The translations under genes were made by a program, and so were the position numbers. Shown here piece after piece: positions 1 through 8,164 of a stretch of DNA of 64,000 nt (its first letter is position 1; each line of letters starts with the position of its first letter). The notes beneath the pieces are model-generated. The model had not been told where the DNA came from. It worked only from the letters and a program-made list of their open reading frames with translations, and ran no database searches. This stretch comes from Winogradskyella schleiferi. GTDB taxonomy: Bacteria; Bacteroidota; Bacteroidia; Flavobacteriales; Flavobacteriaceae. The stretch lies in contig NZ_CP053351.1 of the NCBI RefSeq assembly GCF_013394655.1, positions 434,001 to 498,000 of the forward strand, read 5' to 3'.

Positions 1-182
1 GAATCTTTTGAATAGCGAAACTGACCAGCATTGCTTGTAAGTGTTCTAATTTTTTCATAATTGTCATTATAAGTATCCACAACACTAATTAAGGAATCAA
101 GGATTTTTTGTTTATCAGAATTTGTTTGTGAATGCAATAGGTATGAAAAACATAATAAGAAAATGAGATAAAAGTGTTTCAA
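1..182 (-). CDS. N-terminus of an exported protein (partial, runs off the left edge)
   Basis: The minus strand is open from a TTG at 180-182 to the window edge, giving about 60 residues. They start MKHFYLIFLLCFSYLLHSQ, a typical Flavobacteriaceae Sec signal peptide (lysine, long hydrophobic core, HSQ cleavage region), followed by a polar, probably helical stretch (SDKQKILDSLISVVDTY). An in-frame TGA lies three codons upstream of the TTG and no ATG is available, so TTG is the best start. The mature start resembles exported helical-repeat or sensor proteins, but too little is visible to name a family. That it is an exported protein is well supported; its function is unknown. Confidence 0.55.
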   Translation of the reverse strand, partial: MKHFYLIFLLCFSYLLHSQTNSDKQKILDSLISVVDTYNDNYEKIRTLTSNAGQFRYSKD

Positions 183-413
183 GTTCTTTCAAATTTAGAA
201 GGTTAGTTCCTACAAGTTACGTATTTTCTTGTTTATTGTAAAAATCTTGTGGAGTATTGCCCGTTTTTTTAACCGCACTTTTCATGAATTTTACTTCAAT
301 ACTATATTAATAGAAATCAATATTTTGAAGATTTTGACTAAAAATAAGGAAAACGTCAATATTAATATCAAGTGAATTAACACTTCAATAAGAGAGTTTG
401 TAGTTTCGTTCTT

Positions 414-421
414 TAAATTTG
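414..421 (+). promoter_or_regulatory. -7 element upstream of the metallophosphoesterase gene
   Basis: TAAATTTG matches the Bacteroidota -7 consensus TAnnTTTG and ends 14 bases before the ATG at 436. No clear -33 TTTG lies at the usual distance, so this is a moderate call. Confidence 0.35.
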
Positions 422-435
422 TTAACAAAAATTTT

Positions 436-1728
436 ATGCTTCGTTGGATTGTCTTAATCATCCTCATTTTTATTCTAGATTTCTACGCCTTTCAGGTGGT
501 AAGAACGTTGACTAAAAGTTATTGGATTTATGCTATATATTGGTTGTTATCCATTTTGGTGGTTGTAAACTTTATGTATTACTATTATAATTTCATCAGA
601 GGCGAAAGTTTTACTCATGGTCATGGCTATGCGGTGGCGTTTTTATTTACACTATTTGTGCCGAAGGCATTTTTAGTGCTATTTATGTTTGGGGAAGATT
701 TAGTAAGAATGGGTTCCTATCTCATTCAAAAATTTTCTAATGATACACCTGCAAATTTTATGGGCAGAAGACAATTTGTTTCTCAATTGGCTCTTGGCGT
801 GGCTTCCATTCCATTGGCTTCTTTTATTTATGGGATAACAAAAGGAAAATACAATTTCCAGGTGTTGAAACATACCTTGTATTTCGATGATCTACCTGCT
901 GCTTTCGATGGTTATAAAATTACCCAAATAAGCGATATACATTCCGGAAGTTTAGAAAGCAAAGACGAGATTTCTTATGGTGTGGAACTGGTTAATAAGC
1001 AGGAAAGTGATCTCATATTATTTACTGGAGATATTGTAAACAGTAAAGCTGAAGAAATGATAGGTTGGCTTTCTGTGTTTGATAAATTTAAAGCCAAAGA
1101 CGGCAAATTCTCCGTACTAGGCAATCACGATTATGGTTATTATGCCTATGGAGGCGATGTAGAGCTCAACAAAAGCAACCAAATACAAATGGAAGAGGTA
1201 CATAAACGTATTGGATTCGATTTATTGCTTAACGATAGCCGTCGCATTGAAAAAAATGGCGAGTCCATCAATATTTTAGGCGTCGAAAATTGGGGCGCAT
1301 CACGTCATTTTCCAAAACGAGGCAGTCTTAAGGATGCTACAAAAAATATAAATAAAGGCGAGTTTAATATTTTAATGAGCCACGATCCTTCGCATTTTGA
1401 TTATACCGAAATGGAACTCAACAGGGAAGATATAAATAATCATGATATTGTGGTCGATGAACCCAACATTATCAATTTTGAAAAGCAAATTCAACTAACT
1501 CTTGCTGGTCATACACACGGTATGCAATTTGGAATCGAATTACCAGCATTGGGAATTAAATGGAGTCCCGTAAAATACCGTTATCCAAAATGGGCTGGTA
1601 TGTACAAGAATGCCAATAAATATTTACATGTCAACCGAGGATTTGGTTATTTGGCTTTTCCAGGACGTATTGGAATATGGCCAGAAATTACCGTAATTGA
1701 GCTCAAAAGAGGTAAGAAAAGTGCTTAA
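436..1728 (+). CDS. Membrane-anchored metallophosphoesterase
   Basis: This is a calcineurin-like phosphoesterase that probably hydrolyses a phosphoester with a two-metal centre; the substrate is not visible. The N-terminus carries three hydrophobic helices (about residues 1-22, 30-52 and 65-85) and a fourth near 115-135 preceded by RRQF, so the catalytic domain is membrane-tethered. Metal-binding blocks appear in order: DIHSG (about 167), GDIVN (about 197), GNHDYG (about 228), SHDP (about 314) and GHTHGMQ (about 357). This is the arrangement of YkuE-like enzymes, and the four-helix head is common in Bacteroidota members. The gene stands alone, with a separate downstream gene 117 bases away. 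Family is certain; substrate unknown. Confidence 0.88.
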   Translation: MLRWIVLIILIFILDFYAFQVVRTLTKSYWIYAIYWLLSILVVVNFMYYYYNFIRGESFTHGHGYAVAFLFTLFVPKAFLVLFMFGEDLVRMGSYLIQKFSNDTPANFMGRRQFVSQLALGVASIPLASFIYGITKGKYNFQVLKHTLYFDDLPAAFDGYKITQISDIHSGSLESKDEISYGVELVNKQESDLILFTGDIVNSKAEEMIGWLSVFDKFKAKDGKFSVLGNHDYGYYAYGGDVELNKSNQIQMEEVHKRIGFDLLLNDSRRIEKNGESINILGVENWGASRHFPKRGSLKDATKNINKGEFNILMSHDPSHFDYTEMELNREDINNHDIVVDEPNIINFEKQIQLTLAGHTHGMQFGIELPALGIKWSPVKYRYPKWAGMYKNANKYLHVNRGFGYLAFPGRIGIWPEITVIELKRGKKSA

Positions 1729-1845
1729 TTGTAAAGAATTGCTTATTTTTATAATATGAGTGTCTAATTTACAGGAACTTATTGTTAAAATTTATAAGTT
1801 TAAAGTGTTTATTTTTTAGAATTCATTTGACTAAAACTATAACGT

Positions 1846-2142
1846 ATGTCAAAATTTGGGGAATTAATCGATGTTGATATTCCAGTATTATTGGATTTCT
1901 ACACTGAACAGAACGATCAATCAAAAGCCATGCATCCTATACTAAGGGATGTTGCTGCCGCACTTGGTGATAAAGCCAAAGTCATTAAGATTGATGTGGA
2001 TAAAAATAAAGAACTCGCAGAAGCTTTGCGTGTTAAAGCCTTACCGACCTTAATTATTTACAAAAGCGGCGAAATGAAATGGCGTCACAGCGGCGAACAG
2101 GATGCCAATGTGTTGATTGGTATTATCCAGGAGTATGTCTAA
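1846..2142 (+). CDS. Thioredoxin-fold protein lacking the redox cysteines
   Basis: The 98-residue protein has the thioredoxin layout: an early strand (VLLDFYTE), the helix after the usual active site, the IDVDKN strand, and the cis-proline loop KALPTLIIYKSGE. Where WCGPC would stand it reads TEQNDQSKAM, and the whole protein has no cysteine. It therefore cannot do dithiol-disulfide exchange and is more likely a binding or scaffold thioredoxin-like protein. Length equals that of a complete thioredoxin, so this is not a truncation. It is monocistronic as far as visible. The fold call is firm; the role is unknown. Confidence 0.8.
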   Translation: MSKFGELIDVDIPVLLDFYTEQNDQSKAMHPILRDVAAALGDKAKVIKIDVDKNKELAEALRVKALPTLIIYKSGEMKWRHSGEQDANVLIGIIQEYV

Positions 2143-2145
2143 CAA

Positions 2146-2165
2146 ATTCCTGCGTACGCAGGAAT
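2146..2165. repeat. REP-like perfect palindrome
   Basis: ATTCCTGCGTACGCAGGAAT is a perfect 20-base palindrome starting four bases after the thioredoxin-like stop codon. It shares the TTCCTGCG...GCAGGAA arms with the repeats at 25965-25986 and 26247-26268, so it belongs to a dispersed family. It lacks the T-tract of an intrinsic terminator. Confidence 0.75.
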
Positions 2166-2350
2166 CCCGTCCTAAGAAAAAATGTTTTGAATCGTGACAA
2201 AACCTTTTCTGTTATTAGTTCAAAATTGCAAAAAGTTTTGTTTTATTTACCTTTTATACCTGTCAGGTAGATGCTGAACTAAACTCAGCACTTCGCCTTA
2301 CAGGATATTTTGATTAAGCCAAGGTCGATAAGTGAAAAAACATCAAAATA

Positions 2351-3016
2351 TCAATTCAAACTTTTAAACAGAAATCCTCTCGCAGTATAATATTCCAAAA
2401 CCTTGGGAAGCACATACTTTAAATTCCGAGATGCTTTTATACTATCGTGAAATACAATTATACTACCTTCTTGAGCTGTTGAAGTCACGTTTTTAAGACA
2501 GGTCTCTTCAGTTACCGATTGATCCCAATCATAAGATAAAACATCCCACATCACAATCTTATAACCCAATTCTTGAATTAGTTTGCTCTGTTTGGATTTG
2601 AATTTGCCATAAGGTGGACGGAAGAGATTTACGATTTTTGAGTCACGATTTTTGATTTCCGAGATTTGGAATTTCGAATTTATTAAGTCTTGCGTTTTCT
2701 CAACATCATCAACATAATCTTTCGTTTTATGCTTCCAACCCTTTAAATGGTTATAGGTATGATTTCCGATGGCATGACCTTTAGCTATAGTATTCTGAAA
2801 AATTTCAGGATATTTTTCAATGTTATTTCCAATACAAAAGAACGTCGCTTTTGCATCATAATCTTTTAAGGTCTGAAGGACCCAATCTGTAATTTCAGGT
2901 GTGGGACCATCATCAAAGGTTAAGTAAAGTGCTTTCTTCTTGGTATCGATATTCCAGATAAAATTTGGGAACAATGTTTTTACAAATTCTGGCGTTTTAG
3001 CTGGAATAATCTTCAT
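2351..3016 (-). CDS. Polysaccharide deacetylase (NodB-like)
   Basis: This is a carbohydrate esterase family 4-type enzyme that removes N-acetyl (or O-acetyl) groups from a glycan. The NodB motifs are visible: TFDDGP at residues 33-38 (catalytic and metal aspartates), HTYNH near 87-91 (metal histidines), FRPPYG near 133-138, and a late VFHD. There is no signal peptide or membrane helix, so it is cytoplasmic or exported by another route. It starts three bases after the stop of the large DUF2723 gene, so the two form an operon and may act on the same glycan or glycoprotein. Residues about 115-130 are an extra low-complexity stretch (ISEIKNRDSKIVN). The substrate is not determined. Confidence 0.88.
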   Translation of the reverse strand: MKIIPAKTPEFVKTLFPNFIWNIDTKKKALYLTFDDGPTPEITDWVLQTLKDYDAKATFFCIGNNIEKYPEIFQNTIAKGHAIGNHTYNHLKGWKHKTKDYVDDVEKTQDLINSKFQISEIKNRDSKIVNLFRPPYGKFKSKQSKLIQELGYKIVMWDVLSYDWDQSVTEETCLKNVTSTAQEGSIIVFHDSIKASRNLKYVLPKVLEYYTARGFLFKSLN

Positions 3017-3019
3017 GTT

Positions 3020-6000
3020 CTATTGCAGCGCTGGAATAATGTCATCAAGCGTGTCATTTATGGCATCTTGTAAATCTACATCTTCTGGAACTTCTGGTAA
3101 CTCGCCTTCATTGTAGCGATTCATAAGGTCGTCGAATAAGCTTAAATAACTATTAAAGGTTTTAGTTTCCTGTAACGCAAAATCTTTATCGTTATAAATC
3201 ACTAAAATATCAATCAAAGCTCTGTAGCGTTGAATATCTAAATAAATATCCTCTCCAACCATCAGTTCCTGATTTTCTAAATCTAAGCTACTGTAATACA
3301 ACAGGTTTTCTTGGTATTTTTTAGCGACCTCTTTATAAAGTTTACGTCCTTTTTCCACATTTCCAATTTCGTAATAGGCACTTACATAAGGTTCAAGTAA
3401 CGAGTAAAAGCCAAACTTATCCACAGGCATTTTTTCCATCGCAATATCTGCGATTTCTTCGGCTTTATCTAGTTTTTCTTCATTGATGAGCTGTTCTATC
3501 AAGCGTGCTAAATTTCCTCTATAGGTAATGCCGTTGCGTCGGGTTTCAATATCGTAATATAAATCTTCTCCACTACCGCCCCAATTCCAATTCTTAACCA
3601 TATCGTACATGAGGTCTGGATCTACACGTCCCATATCGTAAGGATTGGCTCTATCAACGGCTGTCTTAATTGGTACAAGCTTATAACACATACCATCGAG
3701 TTGCAAATAATCTTTTAGCCACACATAATCCTCAGCTCCAAACGCGCCTCCAGTAAAGTAAATAGGGCGTTCCCAATTGTTATTGGCTATAATATCTAAC
3801 ATTAAAAGACGATTTTTATAGAGGTAACTACCACCAATCTCAGCATATAGATTGTCCACTATTTTATCGGCATCTTTTGGTTTAACGATTCCCTTTTTAA
3901 GAACCATGTCCTTATTGACTGGAATGCTAATATATCGCGTAGGAAAATAATTTGAATTTAATAAGTGCTTGGGATATTGATTTGGATCTTCGCCTTGTCT
4001 TTCAACAACATATTTGAATTTCGTATTCGGCTTATCACTTGAAACAAAATCCATAAAATCTTTAATTGGTATGGTGTCTTTAGTGATTTCTCTTCTAATG
4101 ATCACGTCTCTTGTGCCACCGCGATATTGGTTGTGGGTCAACTGCGACGGAATAGGATCACTATCGTAAGCCTTTCGTTTCATTTGGTCAATGTACCAAT
4201 CCGTTTGAAATAAACTGGTATTTACCACACGCACGTCGGTTCGAACCCCTTCAATTTCCTGTAAATACCAAAGCGGGAACGTATCATTATCGCCAATGGT
4301 AAATAGAATAGCATTTGGTGCACAGGATTCTAAGTATTTTCGCGCCATGGATTCTGTGGTGTATTTTCCAGAACGATCATGATCGTCCCAATTATTTGCC
4401 GCTAAAACACCAGGCACAATAATAATACAGGCCAATGAAATCGCAGGTGCTAAAAATTTTGTCTTTATACTGGATTTTAAAAGGTCATAAATGGCATAAA
4501 CACCAAAACCAATCCAAATAGCAAAAACATAGAACGAACCAACCACGGAGTAATCACGCTCTCTTGGTTCAAAAGGTCTGATATTGGTGTAAAACTGAAT
4601 GGCTAACCCTGTGAGTAAAAAGAACACTAAAAGCACCCAAAATCGCTTCAAATCAGAATACATTAAGAAAAAGAAACCAACTAATCCCAGTAATAGTGGT
4701 AAGAAATAATAGGTATTTCTAGATTTATTTTCTAAAACATCTGTAGGTAAATTGTCTTGGGATAAGCCTAAATGTAGTTCATCAACAAATGGAATTCCAG
4801 AAATCCAATTACCGTTTTTATGTGTATATCTTCCTTGGATGTCATCTTGTCTTCCTGTGAAATTCCACATAAAATAACGCCAATACATATAACCAAATTG
4901 GTATTGGAACATATACATTATATTGTCTATAAAGGATGGTTTCTCAATAATCAAATACTGCTGACCATAGGTTCTCAAGAACTGATTATAATCTTCATAA
5001 TCAATTTCCCCTCTGGCCACACGCATTTTAAAATCATTGACCAACTGATCAAATTGTTGCTTTTCCCCAAAAGCATATTGACTAGCTTGATCTTCAGATA
5101 AGCCAGCGTTCATAGCTTCGTTGTAAGCACGGGTTTGTAGGTTTGGATCAACTTTAAAGTCAATTAAACCTGTAAACATCATATAATTTTCCGCATGCTC
5201 CGAACTCCACATTCTTGGAAGAATGGAAGCATGTTCATGATTGTAGTTTTGTCTGCTTTTTTCCCAATCGTTTATAATGACGTATTTTCCGGCTTCCTCG
5301 TCACGTTCATAATTCTTCTTGTCATCTACAAACGGTTCATCTTTATCAGCACCAGAATAGACTTCCGTAAATTGAGGACCGTAAAACAAATGGGTTTCAG
5401 GATATTGTTCTAGGTTGTAATAAGCTAAAAGTTCCCTAGCATCCGAAGGGTCATTTTCATTGATGACCACTTGAGCATTGGCACGAATAGGTAACATCAT
5501 CCAAGATGAAAATCCTATAAAAATAAACATCAGGCAGAGCACCAAAGTGTTCACATGTTTCATATCTTTTTTTCGGGTGTAATTCAATCCGAAATAGAAA
5601 AGAGCTATGACCATTAAACCTGTTATAATAGTTCCGGAATTAAATGGTAAGCCAATGGAGTTCACAAAAAATACTTCCAAATACCCAAAAAGTTTTAAGG
5701 TGGAAGGCAATAATAATTTGAATATAAATAATAAAATCGCAGCCGAAGCAACATTCGCAATAATGAAGTTCTTTACCGTAATAGTCTTATAATTCTTGAA
5801 ATAATAAAGAAGGCCAATTGCAGGAATGGTTAATAAGCCCATAAAATGAACGCCAAAAGATAGACCAATCACAAAGGCAATTAAAATGAGCCAGCGGTTT
5901 CCTCGTGGCTTGTGCATATCTTGTTCCCAACGCAAACCTAAATAAAACAAAATCGCCATGATTAAAGTTGCCATGGCATAAACTTCAGTTTCAACGGCAT

Positions 6001-6421
6001 TGAACCAAAACGAATCCGTAAACGTGAAAGCCAGACTTCCTACTAACGCACTTCCTAATATGGCATAGGCTTTACTCGGATTGTCATCTTTGTGATATTT
6101 TACCAGTTTTACAAGGAGTAAAGTAATGGTCCAAAACATAAAAAGAATGGTAAAGGCACTTGCCACACCACTCATCATATTCATAATAGCACCAATTTGT
6201 GAAGGCTCTAAGGCGAACATGGAGAAAAACGCGCCAAACATTTGAAATAATGGAGCTCCAGGAGGATGTCCTACCTGTAATTTTGATGAGGTAAGAATAT
6301 ATTCTCCAGCATCCCAAAAGCTAACAGTTGGTTCAATGGTAAGACCGTAAACCACAGCGGCTACGGCAAAAACAAACCATCCTAAGATGTTGTTCCACTT
6401 TTTAAAGTTAAAATCTCTCAT
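3020..6421 (-). CDS. DUF2723 multispanning membrane protein (GT-C-like glycosyltransferase candidate)
   Basis: This 1133-residue protein has about a dozen membrane helices, first in residues 10-320 and then in about 560-680, separated by a large soluble segment. The first periplasmic loop holds SFWDAGEYI and VGHPPGAPLF, the hallmark of DUF2723 proteins, where the acidic DxGE motif resembles the catalytic loop of GT-C glycosyltransferases using lipid-linked sugars. The C-terminal 250 residues are soluble with TPR-like helices (KAEEIADIAMEKM; NVEKGRKLYKEVAKKY). Length is normal for the family. It heads an operon with the deacetylase. The transferase role is inferred from the family; no donor or acceptor can be read. 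Confidence 0.82.
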   Translation of the reverse strand: MRDFNFKKWNNILGWFVFAVAAVVYGLTIEPTVSFWDAGEYILTSSKLQVGHPPGAPLFQMFGAFFSMFALEPSQIGAIMNMMSGVASAFTILFMFWTITLLLVKLVKYHKDDNPSKAYAILGSALVGSLAFTFTDSFWFNAVETEVYAMATLIMAILFYLGLRWEQDMHKPRGNRWLILIAFVIGLSFGVHFMGLLTIPAIGLLYYFKNYKTITVKNFIIANVASAAILLFIFKLLLPSTLKLFGYLEVFFVNSIGLPFNSGTIITGLMVIALFYFGLNYTRKKDMKHVNTLVLCLMFIFIGFSSWMMLPIRANAQVVINENDPSDARELLAYYNLEQYPETHLFYGPQFTEVYSGADKDEPFVDDKKNYERDEEAGKYVIINDWEKSRQNYNHEHASILPRMWSSEHAENYMMFTGLIDFKVDPNLQTRAYNEAMNAGLSEDQASQYAFGEKQQFDQLVNDFKMRVARGEIDYEDYNQFLRTYGQQYLIIEKPSFIDNIMYMFQYQFGYMYWRYFMWNFTGRQDDIQGRYTHKNGNWISGIPFVDELHLGLSQDNLPTDVLENKSRNTYYFLPLLLGLVGFFFLMYSDLKRFWVLLVFFLLTGLAIQFYTNIRPFEPRERDYSVVGSFYVFAIWIGFGVYAIYDLLKSSIKTKFLAPAISLACIIIVPGVLAANNWDDHDRSGKYTTESMARKYLESCAPNAILFTIGDNDTFPLWYLQEIEGVRTDVRVVNTSLFQTDWYIDQMKRKAYDSDPIPSQLTHNQYRGGTRDVIIRREITKDTIPIKDFMDFVSSDKPNTKFKYVVERQGEDPNQYPKHLLNSNYFPTRYISIPVNKDMVLKKGIVKPKDADKIVDNLYAEIGGSYLYKNRLLMLDIIANNNWERPIYFTGGAFGAEDYVWLKDYLQLDGMCYKLVPIKTAVDRANPYDMGRVDPDLMYDMVKNWNWGGSGEDLYYDIETRRNGITYRGNLARLIEQLINEEKLDKAEEIADIAMEKMPVDKFGFYSLLEPYVSAYYEIGNVEKGRKLYKEVAKKYQENLLYYSSLDLENQELMVGEDIYLDIQRYRALIDILVIYNDKDFALQETKTFNSYLSLFDDLMNRYNEGELPEVPEDVDLQDAINDTLDDIIPALQ

Positions 6422-6523
6422 GAAAAACTTTGCTATTTAACGCAGGCGAATTTACTAATTATTACATAAACGTCTAAGGATTTAAGTTAACGTTAAGTAT
6501 TTTCAATTATTTTGCCGTTTTTT

Positions 6524-6554
6524 TTTGCCCAAATAAAACTTTGTATTAAATTTG
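6524..6554 (+). promoter_or_regulatory. Promoter of the tRNA-Gln gene
   Basis: TTTG at 6524-6527 and TAAATTTG at 6547-6554 are separated by 19 bases, an exact match to the Bacteroidota housekeeping consensus TTTG-N19-TAnnTTTG. Transcription should start about 7 bases downstream, near 6561, 13 bases before the tRNA. Confidence 0.8.
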
Positions 6555-6573
6555 CACCCTCAATTTGAGAGAT

Positions 6574-6646
6574 TGGCCTATGGTGTAACTGGCAACACAT
6601 TGGTTTTTGGTACCAAAGAGTCTAGGTTCGATCCCTAGTGGGCCAA
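6574..6646 (+). tRNA. tRNA-Gln (anticodon TTG)
   Basis: The 73 bases fold into a complete cloverleaf: acceptor TGGCCTA/TGGGCCA with one T-G pair, D stem GTGT/ACAC, anticodon stem TTGGT/ACCAA around loop TTTTGGT (anticodon TTG, reading CAA), variable loop AGAGT, and T arm CTAGG-TTCGATC-CCTAG. The discriminator is A and CCA is not encoded. It has its own strong promoter and terminator, so it is a single-gene transcription unit. Confidence 0.97.
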
Positions 6647-6652
6647 CTGAAA

Positions 6653-6688
6653 GAAAAAAATCCTAATCAGAAATGATTAGGATTTTTT
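6653..6688 (+). terminator. Intrinsic terminator after tRNA-Gln
   Basis: ATCCTAATCA (6660-6669) pairs with TGATTAGGAT (6674-6683) across a GAAA loop, flanked by an A-run and a T-run. The A/T symmetry lets it also stop transcription coming from the right, although the stress protein gene to the right ends at 6710 on the minus strand. Confidence 0.85.
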
Positions 6689-6709
6689 GATTTTATGTTG
6701 TGCTTTTTC

Positions 6710-7534
6710 CTATATCTTAAAAGTAATTACTGGTCGTTTAGCATGATTTACCAAATCCTCACTAATGCTACCATTAAAGAAATGTGCAATACCTTGTCTG
6801 CCGTGTGTGCTAATACCAATAAGGTCTGCGTCTAAGTCCTTTGACACATTTAAAATTCCTTGTTCTACAGTCGTATCGTTATGTATGGTGATAGTATAAT
6901 TCTTAAAAGTTTGTCCAGATATAAAATCATCAATTCTAGATTTTGCTTCATAAGACGTCATAAAGTTACTCGACGTGATTACCAATAATAAATGAATTTT
7001 TGAGCCAAAAGATTCTGCAAATTTCACGGCTTGTTCATAAGTTTTCTTATTGTCATTCTTAAAATCAGAAGCAAAAACGAAATCGGATACGTCAAAACTT
7101 TGATGTTCATTTTTAATTACCAATACAGGTACTTCAGAAGTGCGAACCACTTTTTCCGCGTTAGAGCCAACAAACATTTCCTTAAGTCCAGATGCACCAT
7201 GGGAGCCCATAATAATAAAATCTATATCCAATTCTTTACAGGAATCCTTAATTTCATTGAATGTAATATCTGCTTTTACGGTTTCATGAACAGTAATACC
7301 CTGTAAATAATCTGAAGCCATGAGGTCTGCAAACCGCTTTTGGGCCAATTTCATAAAAAACAAGGTTTCGGGAATATCACTTTGAGTGCTTCCTTGGTCG
7401 GTTTGTTGTACTGGAATTTCCATCATATGCAATAAATATATCTCAGCATTGTGAGATTTGGCAAGCATTGCAGCTACTTTTAAGGCATTTCCGGCTTGTT
7501 CCGAAAAATCGGTTGGAACTAAAATTCTATTCAT
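6710..7534 (-). CDS. Universal stress protein, tandem Usp domains
   Basis: The 274-residue cytoplasmic protein consists of two Usp domains, about residues 1-145 and 150-274. Both start with a strand typical of the fold (ILVPTDFSEQAGNAL; DFVFASDFKNDNKK). The first carries an ATP-loop-like GSHGASGLKEMFVGSNAEKV; the second has GISTHGRQGIAHFFNGS. Such proteins bind nucleotide and help survival under stress; no precise target is visible. It is divergent from rimP and convergent with the tRNA unit. Confidence 0.9.
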   Translation of the reverse strand: MNRILVPTDFSEQAGNALKVAAMLAKSHNAEIYLLHMMEIPVQQTDQGSTQSDIPETLFFMKLAQKRFADLMASDYLQGITVHETVKADITFNEIKDSCKELDIDFIIMGSHGASGLKEMFVGSNAEKVVRTSEVPVLVIKNEHQSFDVSDFVFASDFKNDNKKTYEQAVKFAESFGSKIHLLLVITSSNFMTSYEAKSRIDDFISGQTFKNYTITIHNDTTVEQGILNVSKDLDADLIGISTHGRQGIAHFFNGSISEDLVNHAKRPVITFKI

Positions 7535-7590
7535 ATTTATTGGTTTAATTTAGTTCACTAAATCTATGAAAATTATTCCATATTACATAA

Positions 7591-7623
7591 CTTGGATAAA
7601 TAAATTAAAATGTCGTATATTTG
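7591..7623 (+). promoter_or_regulatory. Promoter of the rimP-nusA-infB operon
   Basis: TATATTTG at 7616-7623 is a full -7 match. CTTG at 7591-7594 is an imperfect -33 element with a 21-base spacer. The predicted start near 7630 leaves a leader of about 58 bases. Confidence 0.65.
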
Positions 7624-7651
7624 CACCGTTGTTTACTAAAAATAAATAAGC

Positions 7652-7677
7652 GAGAGGACGGGAAGTCCTCTCTTTTT
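7652..7677 (+). terminator. Leader hairpin with U-tract before rimP (candidate attenuator)
   Basis: GAGAGGAC (7652-7659) pairs perfectly with GTCCTCTC (7665-7672) across GGGAA and is followed by TTTTT, the form of an intrinsic terminator. It lies between the predicted promoter (7591-7623) and the rimP ATG, ending 10 bases before that ATG, and it points into the operon. The upstream neighbour is transcribed away, so it has no other gene to terminate. It is therefore a candidate attenuator of rimP-nusA-infB. Confidence 0.7.
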
Positions 7678-7687
7678 ATATCAAATA

Positions 7688-8152
7688 ATGTTCAAGAAAA
7701 TAGTAGAAGACTTATTACAAAGCGCATTGGAAGAAAGACAAGATCTGTTCTTAATAGATTTTACGGTGTCTGGCGATAATACTATTAAAATTGTAATAGA
7801 TGGCGATAACGGCGTTTTGGTAGAAGATTGTATGTTTATTAGCAGAGCTATTGAGCACAATATAGATAGGGACGAACACGATTTTTCCTTAGAAGTATTA
7901 TCCTCTGGTGCAGCGACTCCTTTAGTTTTGCCAAGACAATACAATAAGCATGTTGGCAGAAATTTGGAAGTTAAGACTTTGGATAGTCAAAATTTAGAAG
8001 GGGAATTGACCGAGGTCAATGAAAAAGGTGTGGTATTAAGCTGGAAGGCTAGAGAACCAAAGCCGGTAGGTAAAGGAAAGATTACAGTAGCTAAAACGGC
8101 AACTGTGGCTTTTGATAATATTAAAGAAGCAAAAGTTAAAATAAAATTTTAA
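7688..8152 (+). CDS. rimP: Ribosome maturation factor RimP
   Basis: RimP binds the 30S precursor and is needed for correct 16S rRNA folding and protein assembly around S12. The 154 residues show the N-terminal alpha/beta domain with DGDNGVLVEDCMFISRAIEH and LEVLSSGAATPLVLPRQY, followed by the small beta-barrel C-terminal domain (residues about 90-154). Length is normal. It is the first gene of the conserved rimP-nusA-infB operon, 12 bases before nusA. The ATG is preceded by a terminator-like leader hairpin. Confidence 0.95.
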   Translation: MFKKIVEDLLQSALEERQDLFLIDFTVSGDNTIKIVIDGDNGVLVEDCMFISRAIEHNIDRDEHDFSLEVLSSGAATPLVLPRQYNKHVGRNLEVKTLDSQNLEGELTEVNEKGVVLSWKAREPKPVGKGKITVAKTATVAFDNIKEAKVKIKF

Positions 8153-8164
8153 TTCATATCAATT

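Noticed and set aside
2079-2270. Plus-strand frame overlapping the end of the thioredoxin-like gene
   Set aside because: It overlaps a clear gene and runs through the palindromic repeat; no domain or signal is visible.
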